64,000 bases of DNA from Aestuariivivens sediminis (GCF_022662105.1 NZ_JAKMCP010000003.1:124001-188000), one strand, 5' to 3'; positions 35,539-45,338 are shown, numbered from the stretch's first letter. Notes: generated by a model not told the origin, from the letters alone. A program made the numbers and translations.

Positions 35539-37020
35539 CTATTTAGACACTTTAGTTCGTAACCACCAATCTCTGTCGGGGTTGTAGTTGTATTTTTCTC
35601 TTAATTTTTCAAGTTCTGTCCGTAAACCATCTTCTATGTCCTGATATTCCGGATCATTAATGAGGTTGTTCATTTCTCCCGGATCATTTTCCAAATCGTA
35701 GAGTTCATCAATATCGTCTTCGAGAAAGGCATCTATCAATTTAAATCTTTTTGTGCGTATGGCCAACATATTTGGCCCGGCATACGGATAGGCATCATCT
35801 ACGTAATATTCGAACATAAAGGAGGTTCTCCAGTTTTCATGATTCCGATGGTTATCGAATAATCGGGTCATGGACTCCCCTTGCATATAACTTGGTGTAT
35901 CAACACCGGCCAAATCCAAAATGGTAGGAGCTAAATCAATATTCAAAGCGATATCCTTAATTATTGTACCGGGTTGAATGGTTTTCGGATATCTCATCAA
36001 CATGGGTATTTTCATTGAATTTTCATAAGCTATTCTTTTATCCCAGTAGCCATGCTCGCCCATAAAATAACCGTTATCACTGCTGTAAATAATAACCGTG
36101 TTGTCAAGTTCGCCGAGGTCTTCCAGGGTTTTAAGTACATAACCTAAGGATTCATCAACCGCCACGAGACATTCCAACAATTTTTTAAATTTATCGCCCT
36201 TTATGGGCCATGGTTTTGGTGCTAAAGTATCGGTATGCACATAATCCTTCCATTTGGAGTCCCAGGCTTTAATACGTTGCCATTCGGGTTTACCTTTAAA
36301 ATTCTCCAAATGCGTATTGTAGGGTGGTACGGGTAAGGAATCTTTGGCATATATATCCTCATGTCGGGGTGCCGGAGAATGATTTTCATGTACGGCCTTA
36401 TGCCATAAATTCAAACTAAAGGGTTTGTTCGGATCTCTCCTTTCGGTTAACCAGCTTATGGCTTTATCCGTTAAAATATCCGTCATATAACCCTTCTCCT
36501 GATATTCCTTTCCATTATCATTCACCATGGGATCAAAATATTCTCCCTGTCCCACAAAACTGTACCAATAATCAAATCCGGGCCTGATATGTCTTTCCCC
36601 TTCAAAATGCGCCATATGTATTTTCCCTATATGGGCCGTTTCATACCCAGCCTGTTGCAAAATCTGACTGTAAGGCTTGTAGGTCTCCCAATCCGGGTCG
36701 ACATGGCGGTTGTTCTGATTCACCCCATGAATGTGCGGATAGGTACCGGTTAAAAAACTGGCTCTTGACGGTGAACAAATGGACTGGGTGACATAGAAGT
36801 TGTCAAATTTCACACCTTCGTCTTCAAGCCTTTGCATGTTAGGTGTTTTTAAAAATGGATACCTCCGGCTCGATTCCAGGGCATCGAAAGGCTGATCATC
36901 GACCAAAACAAACAAAAAATTGGGTTGATTTTTTTCTGTTTCCTGTGTTTTACATCCCACTATTAAAACGGAACAAAGCAGAACAGATAAAATCGTATTA
37001 AAAGATATTACAAGTTTCAT
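35539..37020 (-). CDS. Type I sulfatase, lipoprotein
   Basis: The product has 493 residues. The signal ends in a lipobox (LIVGC, Cys23), so it is a membrane-anchored lipoprotein. The formylglycine motif is CSPSR with Cys82 (SICSPSRASFLTG). Metal-site segments are FLFVLVDDQ and YSSDNGYFMGEHGYWDKR. The ending LIDAFLEDDIDELYDLENDPGEMNNL is typical of S1 sulfatases. The TGTYPHIHGVNQN region after the active site and the AHIGKIHM strand (Lys and His near the sulfate) are also present. It is the last gene of the GH130-symporter-sulfatase unit, 7 bp after the symporter, and is followed by an intrinsic terminator. Substrate position on the sugar cannot be read from sequence. Confidence 0.93.
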   Translation of the reverse strand: MKLVISFNTILSVLLCSVLIVGCKTQETEKNQPNFLFVLVDDQPFDALESSRRYPFLKTPNMQRLEDEGVKFDNFYVTQSICSPSRASFLTGTYPHIHGVNQNNRHVDPDWETYKPYSQILQQAGYETAHIGKIHMAHFEGERHIRPGFDYWYSFVGQGEYFDPMVNDNGKEYQEKGYMTDILTDKAISWLTERRDPNKPFSLNLWHKAVHENHSPAPRHEDIYAKDSLPVPPYNTHLENFKGKPEWQRIKAWDSKWKDYVHTDTLAPKPWPIKGDKFKKLLECLVAVDESLGYVLKTLEDLGELDNTVIIYSSDNGYFMGEHGYWDKRIAYENSMKIPMLMRYPKTIQPGTIIKDIALNIDLAPTILDLAGVDTPSYMQGESMTRLFDNHRNHENWRTSFMFEYYVDDAYPYAGPNMLAIRTKRFKLIDAFLEDDIDELYDLENDPGEMNNLINDPEYQDIEDGLRTELEKLREKYNYNPDRDWWLRTKVSK

Positions 37021-37027
37021 ATTTAAA

Positions 37028-38656
37028 TTACCAATACATGATTAAAGTTACTAAACAAAATAATAAGAGCATATAAGACCAGAATCGATAACTCTGATGA
37101 AAAGGAATCTGTTTTAAACTTATGGTCTCCTTTTTATACTCGTCCATTGAGAACGTTAGTCCCTCAATTTTTTCAAGTGGTGGTTTCCTGGTCAACAAGC
37201 TCACAACTACCATCACGACCAAACTCCAGGCAAAATAATAGGGAACGGTTAGTAAAAAGTGTATATCCCCAAATATGGAATGCCCAACGTTTACAGCGTA
37301 AATTATATTGACCACTCCCAGAGCAATCCCTGCCATAAGTCCGACAAAAGCACCGGCTGCATTGGTTCTTTTCCAAAAAATGCCCAACACAAAAGCTGCA
37401 ACAATTGGTGGTGCCATGATCGATAGCATTTCCTGATAGTATTTTAGCAAGGTACCGAATTGCTTACCAATTTGGGGTGCCCAAAATACCGCAATAAGCA
37501 ATACGGTTACGGAAGCCATTTTTCCCACCCTGACTTTTCGCTTGGAGGTGCTATTCGGGACAATCTTATCATAAAAATCCATCGTGAAAAGCGTTGCAAC
37601 CGAGTTGAGCAAGCCACTCAGAGATGATGTTAATGCCGCTACCATGGCAGCCATCATAAATCCGATAAGCACATTAGGTAATAAATTCATTATTAAATTC
37701 GGATATACCATATCAGGCTTTGGCAGATCCGGGAATAATTTGATCGCCATAATACCTGGTATAATAATAACAAACAAGGTGAGCACTGTGAGAAAACCAA
37801 CAAGTATCACGCCCTTTCTGCCCTCGTCAATCGACTTGGCAGTCAATACTCTTTGCACCAACTGTTGATTGTTACCCCAAAAAAACAAGCCCAGGATTGG
37901 AATTCCTATAATAGCACCCAGCCATGGCACGGACGAATCGTCCATGGGACGAACCAATTTCATTAGAACATCGCCTTCTGTTAACAGTTCTCTCACATAT
38001 TCAGCGCCACCGTTATAAGTTGCATAGAAGGTCAGTACTATGGATCCAACCAATAAAAATATACCCTGCATCAAATCGACACGAATAGCAGCCGAAAGTC
38101 CTCCGGGTATCGTATAGGCTGCCACGATAATGGCAAATCCAATAGACAGGGACAGTATGGAGGCCTCAGGGAATACCAATTTCATGACCATCGCGGCAGC
38201 ATACAAAGATCCAGCTGCATCCAGAAATATATTCACGATAATGGTTATTGCCGAGAAGTAATATCTGGAAGCCGCATTAAAGCGTTTTTCCAGAAACTCT
38301 GGTATGGTAAATATCTTTGATTTAATATAAAAGGGTAAAATAAACCAGGCAAAAAATACCATGACCACGACCGAGCCCAAGTTATAATTAAACACGGCAA
38401 TCCCGGTGCTGTAGGCATCTCCAGCCTGCCCTATTAATGTTGAGCTGGATATACTAGCCGCAAACAATGAAAATCCAATAACAGGCCAAGCCATACCACG
38501 ACCTGCCAAAAAATAAGATTTCTCGTCCTTGCTTTTGCTATATTTAATACCGAGATAAACAACAAATAAAAAATAAAGTACAATGATTAGAACGTCTGCC
38601 CAGGAAAGTCCATTTACCCAACTAGGCCCGTCGGTTAGGAAGTTAGTTGATTGCAT
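37028..38656 (-). CDS. Sodium/solute symporter family (SSS) sugar transporter
   Basis: The product has 542 residues with about 14 hydrophobic segments. The SSS family pattern is clear: FLAGRGMAWPVIGFSLFAASISSSTLIG near residues 50-77, PEFLEKRFN at about 127-135, YTIPGGLSAAIRVDLMQG in the middle, and the Ser-rich ALTSSLSGLLNSVATLFTMDFY segment (about 345-366) whose serines line the Na+ site. It is probably an SGLT-like sugar symporter of the inner membrane. It would bring sugar or oligosaccharide released in the periplasm to the cytoplasmic GH130 enzyme encoded just upstream. An array of 18-bp repeats separates the two genes. The sulfatase follows 7 bp later. Confidence 0.93.
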   Translation of the reverse strand: MQSTNFLTDGPSWVNGLSWADVLIIVLYFLFVVYLGIKYSKSKDEKSYFLAGRGMAWPVIGFSLFAASISSSTLIGQAGDAYSTGIAVFNYNLGSVVVMVFFAWFILPFYIKSKIFTIPEFLEKRFNAASRYYFSAITIIVNIFLDAAGSLYAAAMVMKLVFPEASILSLSIGFAIIVAAYTIPGGLSAAIRVDLMQGIFLLVGSIVLTFYATYNGGAEYVRELLTEGDVLMKLVRPMDDSSVPWLGAIIGIPILGLFFWGNNQQLVQRVLTAKSIDEGRKGVILVGFLTVLTLFVIIIPGIMAIKLFPDLPKPDMVYPNLIMNLLPNVLIGFMMAAMVAALTSSLSGLLNSVATLFTMDFYDKIVPNSTSKRKVRVGKMASVTVLLIAVFWAPQIGKQFGTLLKYYQEMLSIMAPPIVAAFVLGIFWKRTNAAGAFVGLMAGIALGVVNIIYAVNVGHSIFGDIHFLLTVPYYFAWSLVVMVVVSLLTRKPPLEKIEGLTFSMDEYKKETISLKQIPFHQSYRFWSYMLLLFCLVTLIMYW

Positions 38657-38660
38657 TTCG

Positions 38661-38731
38661 TGTTAGTTTATGAATTACTGTTAGTTTTTGAATTACTGTT
38701 AGTTTATGAATTACTGTTAGTTTATGAATTC
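38661..38731. repeat. 18-bp tandem repeat (four copies) spanning the GH130 3' end
   Basis: The unit TGTTAGTTTATGAATTAC is repeated head to tail at 38661-38678, 38679-38696 (one mismatch, T for A), 38697-38714 and 38715-38731 (last copy 17 bp, ending TTC). On the minus strand each unit is six codons long. It repeats the end of the GH130 gene (Asn-Ser-stop), so units 1, 3 and 4 carry an in-frame TAA and unit 2 carries AAA instead. The array fills almost the whole space before the symporter's ATG. Confidence 0.9.
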
Positions 38732-39759
38732 TGTTCCTCGCTTAAAGTAAATTCTATTAGTTCGTTTACGTCACAAGTAGCTAACCCTATGTATTTATCG
38801 GCACCGCCATAGTAAACATATAAGGTATCCTCTATAATCATATTACCCGTTGGAAATACACAGCCTTTATAATACCCTTCAATTTCATAATCGAATTCAG
38901 GTTCCATAATGTAATCCTTGGTTCTTCCAATTACTTTGGTAGGATCATCAAGATCTAACATTACTGCACCGACCCTATAATAGCCCAAACCTCCTTTTTC
39001 AACACCATGGTACAAAACCAACCATCCACGATCTGTGCGCAATGGAGGTGTACTACCTCCCACTTTTTCTTCCCAGCCACCATCAATGCCCCCTATGAGC
39101 ATCGTGCTCGGCTCATTCCAAATTAAGAGGTCATCACTAAATCTTATCCAGACTGCCGGATTTTTAACCCCATAGTCCTCTCCGATCCATTCTTTCGGTC
39201 TATGCAACATAGCATACTTCCCATTAATCTTTTCCGGGAACAATATGACATCCCGATCATCCAGGTTCGATTGGGTAATGCGTCCGAGCCGTATCCATTT
39301 TTTAAAATCCTTGGTCATGGCCAGGGCGGAGTTCGCCATGTTCTTTTTAATAAAATGAGGCGCATGTTCTCCATGATCTTCTGTTAATACCACATCATGA
39401 TCGAATTTCCAGTATTGTCCGGGAGGAAATGGTCGGAAGGCATAGGTCACATAGAAGTAATCATCCAGTTTAATGATTCGCGCATCCTCAATACAACCCA
39501 TGTCCGGCCCTTCTGCACTGGGACCCAAAACAGGTTTATCTGAAACACGATTAAAATGATATCCGTCATCACTGACTGCCAATCCAAATCTAATAATGTG
39601 TTCTGCATCATCTCCTGCTGCCCTGTAAAGCATATAGAATTTTCCGTTGTCAAAGTAGACACCGGGATTACATACTACAAGATTTTCCCATTCATTATTT
39701 GGTTCAGGAGTTAAAATCGGATTGCCTGCGAATTTTTCTAGTTTCATTGGTTGTAACAT
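38722..39759 (-). CDS. GH130 family glycosidase/phosphorylase
   Basis: The product has 345 residues without a signal peptide, so it is cytoplasmic. The five-bladed propeller pattern of GH130 is seen: AGNPILTPEP at the start, PGVYFDNGKFYMLYRA (about 32-47), GLAVSDDGYHF, then PDMGCIEDARI with Asp92 as the candidate catalytic acid (the family's EDPR/EDAR motif). Near the end YKGCVFPTGN and VYYGGADKYIGLA complete the ring. Known members act on beta-mannosides by phosphorolysis or hydrolysis. Which mode applies here cannot be decided by eye. A start at Met5 (39747) is equally possible. It heads the unit with symporter and sulfatase and probably processes the imported disaccharide. Confidence 0.92.
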   Translation of the reverse strand: MLQPMKLEKFAGNPILTPEPNNEWENLVVCNPGVYFDNGKFYMLYRAAGDDAEHIIRFGLAVSDDGYHFNRVSDKPVLGPSAEGPDMGCIEDARIIKLDDYFYVTYAFRPFPPGQYWKFDHDVVLTEDHGEHAPHFIKKNMANSALAMTKDFKKWIRLGRITQSNLDDRDVILFPEKINGKYAMLHRPKEWIGEDYGVKNPAVWIRFSDDLLIWNEPSTMLIGGIDGGWEEKVGGSTPPLRTDRGWLVLYHGVEKGGLGYYRVGAVMLDLDDPTKVIGRTKDYIMEPEFDYEIEGYYKGCVFPTGNMIIEDTLYVYYGGADKYIGLATCDVNELIEFTLSEEQNS

Positions 39760-40010
39760 ATTTGTTAGTCTTTTTCTTGCTACAATATTAATGTGATCTT
39801 AAAAAGAAAAGGTTTTGAAATAGGTCAATATGATAGAAATTATGGTCAACCCCTTACTCATGTCATGAATTTTTAGGTTAACTGCCGCACGTTACCTATC
39901 CGATACCGAATTCAATGGCTACTCTCAGTGTGTATTGATAAAAGTATATCTGTGGTCAGATAAACGAAGCTTTTGCACGAGAAACAAACTTAAAACCAGC
40001 ACCGTTACTG

Positions 40011-40018
40011 TAACTTTG
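40011..40018 (+). promoter_or_regulatory. -7 box of the plus-strand sulfatase unit
   Basis: TAACTTTG matches TAnnTTTG exactly and lies 31 bp before ATG 40050, leaving a leader of about 27 bases. No TTTG is found 19 bp upstream, as expected for an activator-dependent promoter. The 290-bp divergent gap 39760-40049 presumably also holds the promoter of the GH130 unit, where I found no perfect box. Confidence 0.5.
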
Positions 40019-40049
40019 TTTTTCGGAAATATCCTTTAAAATTTACTTT

Positions 40050-41621
40050 ATGAAACGTATTTTACTAATCCTTTGTATTGCTTTTACAATTAACGTCATT
40101 TCCCAGGAAGTTTCTGATATTACCACACGTCCTAATATTATATTTATTCTTTCGGATGATCATGCGACAAACGCCATTTCAGCATATAGCAGTATGTACA
40201 GGGCAATCGCACCGACACCAAATATTGATCGTTTGGCCAATGAAGGCGCCATTCTCTTGAATGCTTTTAGTACCAATGCCATATGCGGACCGAGTAGGGC
40301 ATCCATAATCACCGGGAAGTATAGTCATATGAACGGCTATTATAAAAACTACAAAGGGGGTTATTTTGATGGGGGACAATGGACCTACCCAAAAGCACTT
40401 CAACATTCAGGATATCAGACAGCCATGGTTGGCAAATGGCATTTGGCTTCCGAACCTCAGGGATTTGATTTTTACAAATATCATATAGATCACGGCGAAC
40501 AAGGGGTGTACTGGAATCCGACGTACAGTGAAAATGGCATCCCTGTTAAAGAAGAAGGTTACGCTACAAACTTAACGACTGATTTTGCTTTAGAATGGCT
40601 CAAAAATAAAGAAAGTGACAAACCTTTTTGTCTATTACTGCAATATAAAGCGCCTCATAGGGAATGGGCTCCGGATAAAAAGTATGAAGACTTATGGGAA
40701 AATGAAACCATTCCCTATCCGGATACCTTTAATGACGATTATGAAGGACGCGAACAAACAGCTGGAAATACACATATGACAATGGATTTCTTTAACCGCA
40801 GGGACATGAAATTATCGCCTCCGGATTCCTTAACCGGAAAATTGTTGACTAAATGGTTTGATTTTGGTAATAACCCCGGTGAGATTGTAAATCCGGGTGA
40901 TTCGTTATCCGGAGGTGCCCTTAGAAAATGGAAATTTCAAACCTACATTAAAGATTATCTGGCCACTGTGAAATCTGTTGATGATAACATAGGTCGGGTA
41001 CTCAATTATTTAAAAGATAACGATCTGGAAGAGAACACCATTATTATTTATGCCTCAGATCAGGGATTCTTTCTTGGGGAGCATGGTTGGTTTGACAAGC
41101 GATTCATGTATGAGGAATCCATGCAAATGCCTTTCTTAATCCGTTATCCAAAATTGATTCCACCAAAAACAACAATAACCGATGTCATTTCCAACATCGA
41201 TTTGGCACCTACGGTTTTGGATATGGCCGGTGTGAATATTCCGGATGAAGTACAGGGTAAGAGCTTTTTTAAACAGTTAAGCGGTAAACCAAACGAAGAT
41301 TGGAGACCATCTGTATATTATCACTATTATGAATATCCGTTCTGGCATCATGTACAACCCCATTATGGTATAAGAACAGACAGGTACAAACTCATTCATT
41401 TTTATTATGATGTTGATCTTTGGGAATTGTACGATTTAAAGGAAGATCCCTCAGAAGTGAACAACATCATACATTCCGAAGCCCATGCCGAACTTATTTC
41501 AAAATTAAAGGCAGAATTAACACAATTAAAAACAGAGTATGGCAATGACTTGACTTTGGATGAGCTGAGAGCCATATCTGACACTGACTTTGGGGGACTC
41601 GAATCGGATAACAAGAAATAA
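40050..41621 (+). CDS. Type I sulfatase
   Basis: The product has 523 residues with a signal peptide (FTINVISQ). The formylglycine motif is CGPSR with Cys79 (AICGPSRASIITGKYSH). Metal-site strands are IIFILSDDHA and YASDQGFFLGEHGWFDKR. The sequence MVGKWHLAS carries the Lys and His that contact sulfate. The ending IRTDRYKLIHFYYDVDLWELYDLKEDPSEVNNI is standard for the family. The stretch at about 225-300 (NRRDMKLSPPDSLTGKLLTKW) is an insertion not shared with the other three sulfatases of the window. It is the first gene of the plus-strand PUL unit, divergent from GH130, and the next sulfatase gene follows after 22 bp. Confidence 0.94.
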   Translation: MKRILLILCIAFTINVISQEVSDITTRPNIIFILSDDHATNAISAYSSMYRAIAPTPNIDRLANEGAILLNAFSTNAICGPSRASIITGKYSHMNGYYKNYKGGYFDGGQWTYPKALQHSGYQTAMVGKWHLASEPQGFDFYKYHIDHGEQGVYWNPTYSENGIPVKEEGYATNLTTDFALEWLKNKESDKPFCLLLQYKAPHREWAPDKKYEDLWENETIPYPDTFNDDYEGREQTAGNTHMTMDFFNRRDMKLSPPDSLTGKLLTKWFDFGNNPGEIVNPGDSLSGGALRKWKFQTYIKDYLATVKSVDDNIGRVLNYLKDNDLEENTIIIYASDQGFFLGEHGWFDKRFMYEESMQMPFLIRYPKLIPPKTTITDVISNIDLAPTVLDMAGVNIPDEVQGKSFFKQLSGKPNEDWRPSVYYHYYEYPFWHHVQPHYGIRTDRYKLIHFYYDVDLWELYDLKEDPSEVNNIIHSEAHAELISKLKAELTQLKTEYGNDLTLDELRAISDTDFGGLESDNKK

Positions 41622-41643
41622 ATAACCTTTATTGATATTAATT

Positions 41644-43206
41644 ATGAAACGATATATCTATTTACTTGTTTTCATCGGTTCTCTTATTTCCAGCACGTCC
41701 ATGAGTGGACAAAGCAAGGCACCCAATATCCTTTTAATTACAATGGATGATATGAGCTGGGATTCGCCCGGTATCTGTGGAGGTCCCATACCGGATTTAA
41801 CCCCACATATCGATAAATTAGCATCTGAAGGGATCTTATTCGAAAAGGCCTATGTACAGGCGCCGAATTGCTCACCATCCAGAAGTGTCATTCAGACGAG
41901 TTTGTATCCGCATCAAAGTGGCATGAGAGGATTCTTTTATGTAGAGCCTAATGGTTCTACACTGCCTGAAATTTTAAAGGAAAATGGATACATGACCGGG
42001 GTTATCAATAAATTGGCAGATACCAGTTTAAGTCCGGATTCGGAAAGGTATTGGGATTCAAGTATTGGCCTTAATGGTCATGAGAAGCGCTCGGCAAAGG
42101 CCTACTCTGAACAGCTAAGTGGTTTTTTGAAAAGTGCCAATACCTCAGGGAAACCATTTTACTGTGTAGTTAATGTCGCAGATCCACACAAACCCTTTTT
42201 CAACGATCCCGGATCTAAAAAAAGCGGTTTTGATGATTTCAAACCTTCAAAATTATACACTTTGAATGACATAACGGTTCCGGAATTTCTTCCCAGTCAC
42301 CCAAAGATCAAACAGGAGCTTTTGAATTATTACAACTCCGTAAAAAGAGGAGATGATTGTGTTGGTGAGATTATAAGTACCATTAATAACAGAGCATATT
42401 TTGAAAACACCATTGTCATTTTGTTATCCGATCATGGTATGCCGTTCCCTTTTGCTAAATCGTCTTTATATCAAAACGGCATTCGGACGCCTCTTATCGT
42501 AAGCTGGCCGAACAAAATTGCGAAAGGGCAAGCAAATAAAGAAAATTTGGTTTCCGCTGTTGATATTGCTCCGACCCTATTAGAACTGATCGGTATTTCA
42601 GTACCAAAAACTTATCAAGGGCATTCCTTTCACTCATTGGTGTTGGGTAACAAAATAGAGTCTACCGATTATATATTTGCACAATTTGATGAAAATGCTG
42701 GAGGCATTCCAAGACCTTCGAGAACAGTCCTTGGAAAAAGGTATGGTTACATTTTTAATCCATGGGCTACCGGTAAATTACCTTTTAGATCTGCTGCAGA
42801 TTACCATACGTCATATAAAGTAATGAAAGCGCTTGCTGTAAATGATACCGTTACAGAAAGAAGATTTAAAAATTGGGTCTTTAGAGCTACGGAAGAGCTT
42901 TATGATTATGCAAACGATCCGAATGCCTTAAATAACCTGATAGATGATCCGAAATATCAGGATGTACTTGTTGAACTCAGAGAGAAACTCATGGTTCAAT
43001 TGAAAGTGACCAATGATTATGTCCTTCCTGCATTTGAGAACAAAAATGATAAGGCATTCTTAAATGATTGGATGGAGATCCAAATTAGAGAGGCGAAGCT
43101 CAGGACAAAAACCATAATATGGAAACGTTATACGAACAGCAGTGGATCTACAAAAAACAACACCAAACTATTTAAAATTGATGATCTCTCGTATTCCGGA
43201 AACTAA
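41644..43206 (+). CDS. Type I sulfatase
   Basis: The start was placed at ATG 41644, which begins MKRYIYLLVFIGSLIS, a proper signal peptide. An upstream TTG at 41632 would add only four residues. The formylglycine motif is CSPSR with Cys76 (PNCSPSRSVIQT), and metal-site strands are ILLITMDDMSWD and LLSDHGMPFPFAKSSLYQNG. The second metal motif lacks the usual GEHG and has GMPFPFAK, as in a recognisable S1 subgroup with a lysine next to the metal. The C-terminal tail after residue 460 is long, basic and helical. It follows the first plus-strand sulfatase by 22 bp and is probably co-transcribed with it. Confidence 0.93.
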   Translation: MKRYIYLLVFIGSLISSTSMSGQSKAPNILLITMDDMSWDSPGICGGPIPDLTPHIDKLASEGILFEKAYVQAPNCSPSRSVIQTSLYPHQSGMRGFFYVEPNGSTLPEILKENGYMTGVINKLADTSLSPDSERYWDSSIGLNGHEKRSAKAYSEQLSGFLKSANTSGKPFYCVVNVADPHKPFFNDPGSKKSGFDDFKPSKLYTLNDITVPEFLPSHPKIKQELLNYYNSVKRGDDCVGEIISTINNRAYFENTIVILLSDHGMPFPFAKSSLYQNGIRTPLIVSWPNKIAKGQANKENLVSAVDIAPTLLELIGISVPKTYQGHSFHSLVLGNKIESTDYIFAQFDENAGGIPRPSRTVLGKRYGYIFNPWATGKLPFRSAADYHTSYKVMKALAVNDTVTERRFKNWVFRATEELYDYANDPNALNNLIDDPKYQDVLVELREKLMVQLKVTNDYVLPAFENKNDKAFLNDWMEIQIREAKLRTKTIIWKRYTNSSGSTKNNTKLFKIDDLSYSGN

Positions 43207-43510
43207 TGGATTGTCATCTCATTATTCCACTACCCTCTTTTTCTTGATGATTTAGCATGGACATCTTATGAACAGTTCATATGCTTGAGTCTATTTGATG
43301 GTGTACCCTCTCAAATAGGTACCAGGTTATCCTGAAATGGATTAAACACACCTGCATGATACATTATTTTAATTGATAAAAATCTGTTTGATTGTCGGTT
43401 AATTAATTAATTTTAGTGAGAACCATTTTATTAATAGGAATGTCTTGTATTTCTTTCTTATTTTTTCTAAAAAATCATTACAACAAATAATCAAAAAGCA
43501 TGACGAATTT
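43207..43510. other. Intergenic stretch before the FAD-dependent lipoprotein gene
   Basis: 304 bp. An imperfectly placed inverted repeat (CTATTTGA 43291-43298, TCAAATAG 43311-43318, 12-bp loop) is the only structure I see. It has no T-run. A TTTG followed 17 bp later by TAATTTTA near 43387-43416 could be a weak promoter. Confidence 0.35.
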
Positions 43511-45223
43511 ATGAGAACAGTACAGTATTTATTGGTGATCTTCTCACTAGCCTTTATGTTAGCTGTATTAAGCGGTTGTATAAGTGACCATGCTCAGCAT
43601 TCTGCCGATGTGATTGTTTATGGAGGTACTTCAGCCGGGATATCCGCAGCCATACAAACAGCACGGCTTGGAAAGACGGTCCTGTTAATTGAACCGACCA
43701 ATCGTCTGGGTGGGCTCACGACAGGCGGCCTTGGACAGACAGATATTGGCAATAAGCAGGTTATCGGAGGCATTGCACGGGAGTTTTATAAACATATCAA
43801 GGCCTACTACGACGATCCAACCCATTGGATATGGCAAACCAAATCGGAATATAAGGATGGCGGACAAACACGCTCTACATGGAACGAAGACGCTATGTGG
43901 ACCTTTGAACCCTCTGCCGCATTAAAGGTATTTCACCTGATGATAGAAGATACGAGCATTAAAATTGTTTATAACCAAAGGCTTAACAGAACAACAGGGG
44001 TCAGGAAAGTCGGCAATGCCATAAGCTCCATCACCATGGAATCAGGAGACACCTACCAGGGAAAAATGTATATTGATGCCAGCTATGAAGGTGACCTCAT
44101 GGCAGCTGCAGGGGTATCCTATACGGTTGGTCGAGAATCGAATTCTGTTTATGGAGAATCGTTAAACGGGGTTCAGGCGGAACCTTATGGCAAGACGCTC
44201 AAGGGAACCCTATCCCATAACAGCGTACATCATAATTTTATCGATGGCGTTGATCCCTACTTGTTAAAAGGAGACTCTACGAGCGGATTACTGCCCTTTA
44301 TATCGAAAGGTGGCCCTGGTATTGAAGGTACCGGTGACCACGGTATTCAAGCCTACTGCTTCAGGATGACCCTGACAGACCATCCTGAAAATCGTCTCCC
44401 TTTTGAGAAACCTGACCAATACAATGAATTGGACTATGAGCTGCTATTTCGCAATTACGAAGCCGCGACGGGTCCGATAGAAGACATGTATACTTATGGT
44501 GATCGGCTTGTGCCCTGGATCAATTCCGCGATGCCCAACCGAAAAACCGATACCAACAACCAAAAAGGATTTTCGACCGATTTTATAGGTCAGAACTGGG
44601 ATTATCCTGAAGCTTCCTATGCAGAACGGGAACGCATTGTAGCGCGACATCGCCGGTATCAGCAGGGATTAATGTGGACACTGGCCTACCATCCGCGAAT
44701 TCCGGATAAAGTAAGAGAAATGGTGTCGCAATGGGGCACCTGTAAAGATGAATATGAACGTGCTGATGGCTGGCAGCAGCAATTGTATATCAGGGAGGCG
44801 CGACGGATGCTGAGCGCTTACGTGATGACTCAGAAAAACTGCGAAGGTATTGAAACGGTTAATGATCCCATTGGTATGGCAGCCTATGGTATGGATTCCC
44901 ATCATATAAAGCGTTATGTCAATTCCGATGGATATGTGGCCAATGAAGGGAATGTTGAAGCTTCCGTAAAATCACCGTTCCCTATAAGCTACCGGTCCAT
45001 TGTACCAAAAAAGGAAGAATGTTCCAATCTGGTGGTTCCGGTATGCCTCAGTGCATCGCACATTGCATTCGGCTCCATCCGCATGGAACCCGTATTCATG
45101 ATTCTTGGTCAAAGTTCGGCTAATATTGCATGCTTGGGGATTGATGAAGCTCAATCTGTTCAGGATTTGGATTACAACAGGTTAAGAAAACTGTTGCGCG
45201 ATCAGGAGCAGATCCTGGAGTAA
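43511..45223 (+). CDS. FAD-dependent oxidoreductase lipoprotein (FAD_oxidored family)
   Basis: The start was moved to ATG 43511. From there the product begins with a signal peptide ending in a lipobox (VLSGC, Cys23), while the longer frame adds 22 non-signal residues. Right after comes the dinucleotide-binding motif VIVYGGTSAGISAAI (GxxxxG type) and LIEPTNRLGGLTTGG, characteristic of the FAD_oxidored (PF12831-type) family. YIDASYEGDLMAAAG and the closing GMAAYGMDSHHIKRY and SHIAFGSIRMEPVFMILGQS are typical too. Such proteins are common beside sulfatases and glycosidases in PULs; their reaction on sugars is largely unproven. The mature protein is about 548 residues and would face the periplasm. 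It lies 304 bp after the sulfatases on the same strand. Confidence 0.85.
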   Translation: MRTVQYLLVIFSLAFMLAVLSGCISDHAQHSADVIVYGGTSAGISAAIQTARLGKTVLLIEPTNRLGGLTTGGLGQTDIGNKQVIGGIAREFYKHIKAYYDDPTHWIWQTKSEYKDGGQTRSTWNEDAMWTFEPSAALKVFHLMIEDTSIKIVYNQRLNRTTGVRKVGNAISSITMESGDTYQGKMYIDASYEGDLMAAAGVSYTVGRESNSVYGESLNGVQAEPYGKTLKGTLSHNSVHHNFIDGVDPYLLKGDSTSGLLPFISKGGPGIEGTGDHGIQAYCFRMTLTDHPENRLPFEKPDQYNELDYELLFRNYEAATGPIEDMYTYGDRLVPWINSAMPNRKTDTNNQKGFSTDFIGQNWDYPEASYAERERIVARHRRYQQGLMWTLAYHPRIPDKVREMVSQWGTCKDEYERADGWQQQLYIREARRMLSAYVMTQKNCEGIETVNDPIGMAAYGMDSHHIKRYVNSDGYVANEGNVEASVKSPFPISYRSIVPKKEECSNLVVPVCLSASHIAFGSIRMEPVFMILGQSSANIACLGIDEAQSVQDLDYNRLRKLLRDQEQILE

Positions 45224-45338
45224 GTATTGAGTGTTATGTTCTATTTCAATAGTCATGACAGACATCAAATCCGAAATGATGACACCCTCATTTTTTTGGT
45301 CTGAGTTCAGCTCTGGTTTGCCATGCCAACTTTTTTAG

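Noticed and set aside
18885-45223. PUL for laminarin, alginate, ulvan or carrageenan
   Set aside because: No GH16/GH17, no lyases and no GH82/GH150-like genes were recognised; sulfatases plus GH130 do not fit these pathways.
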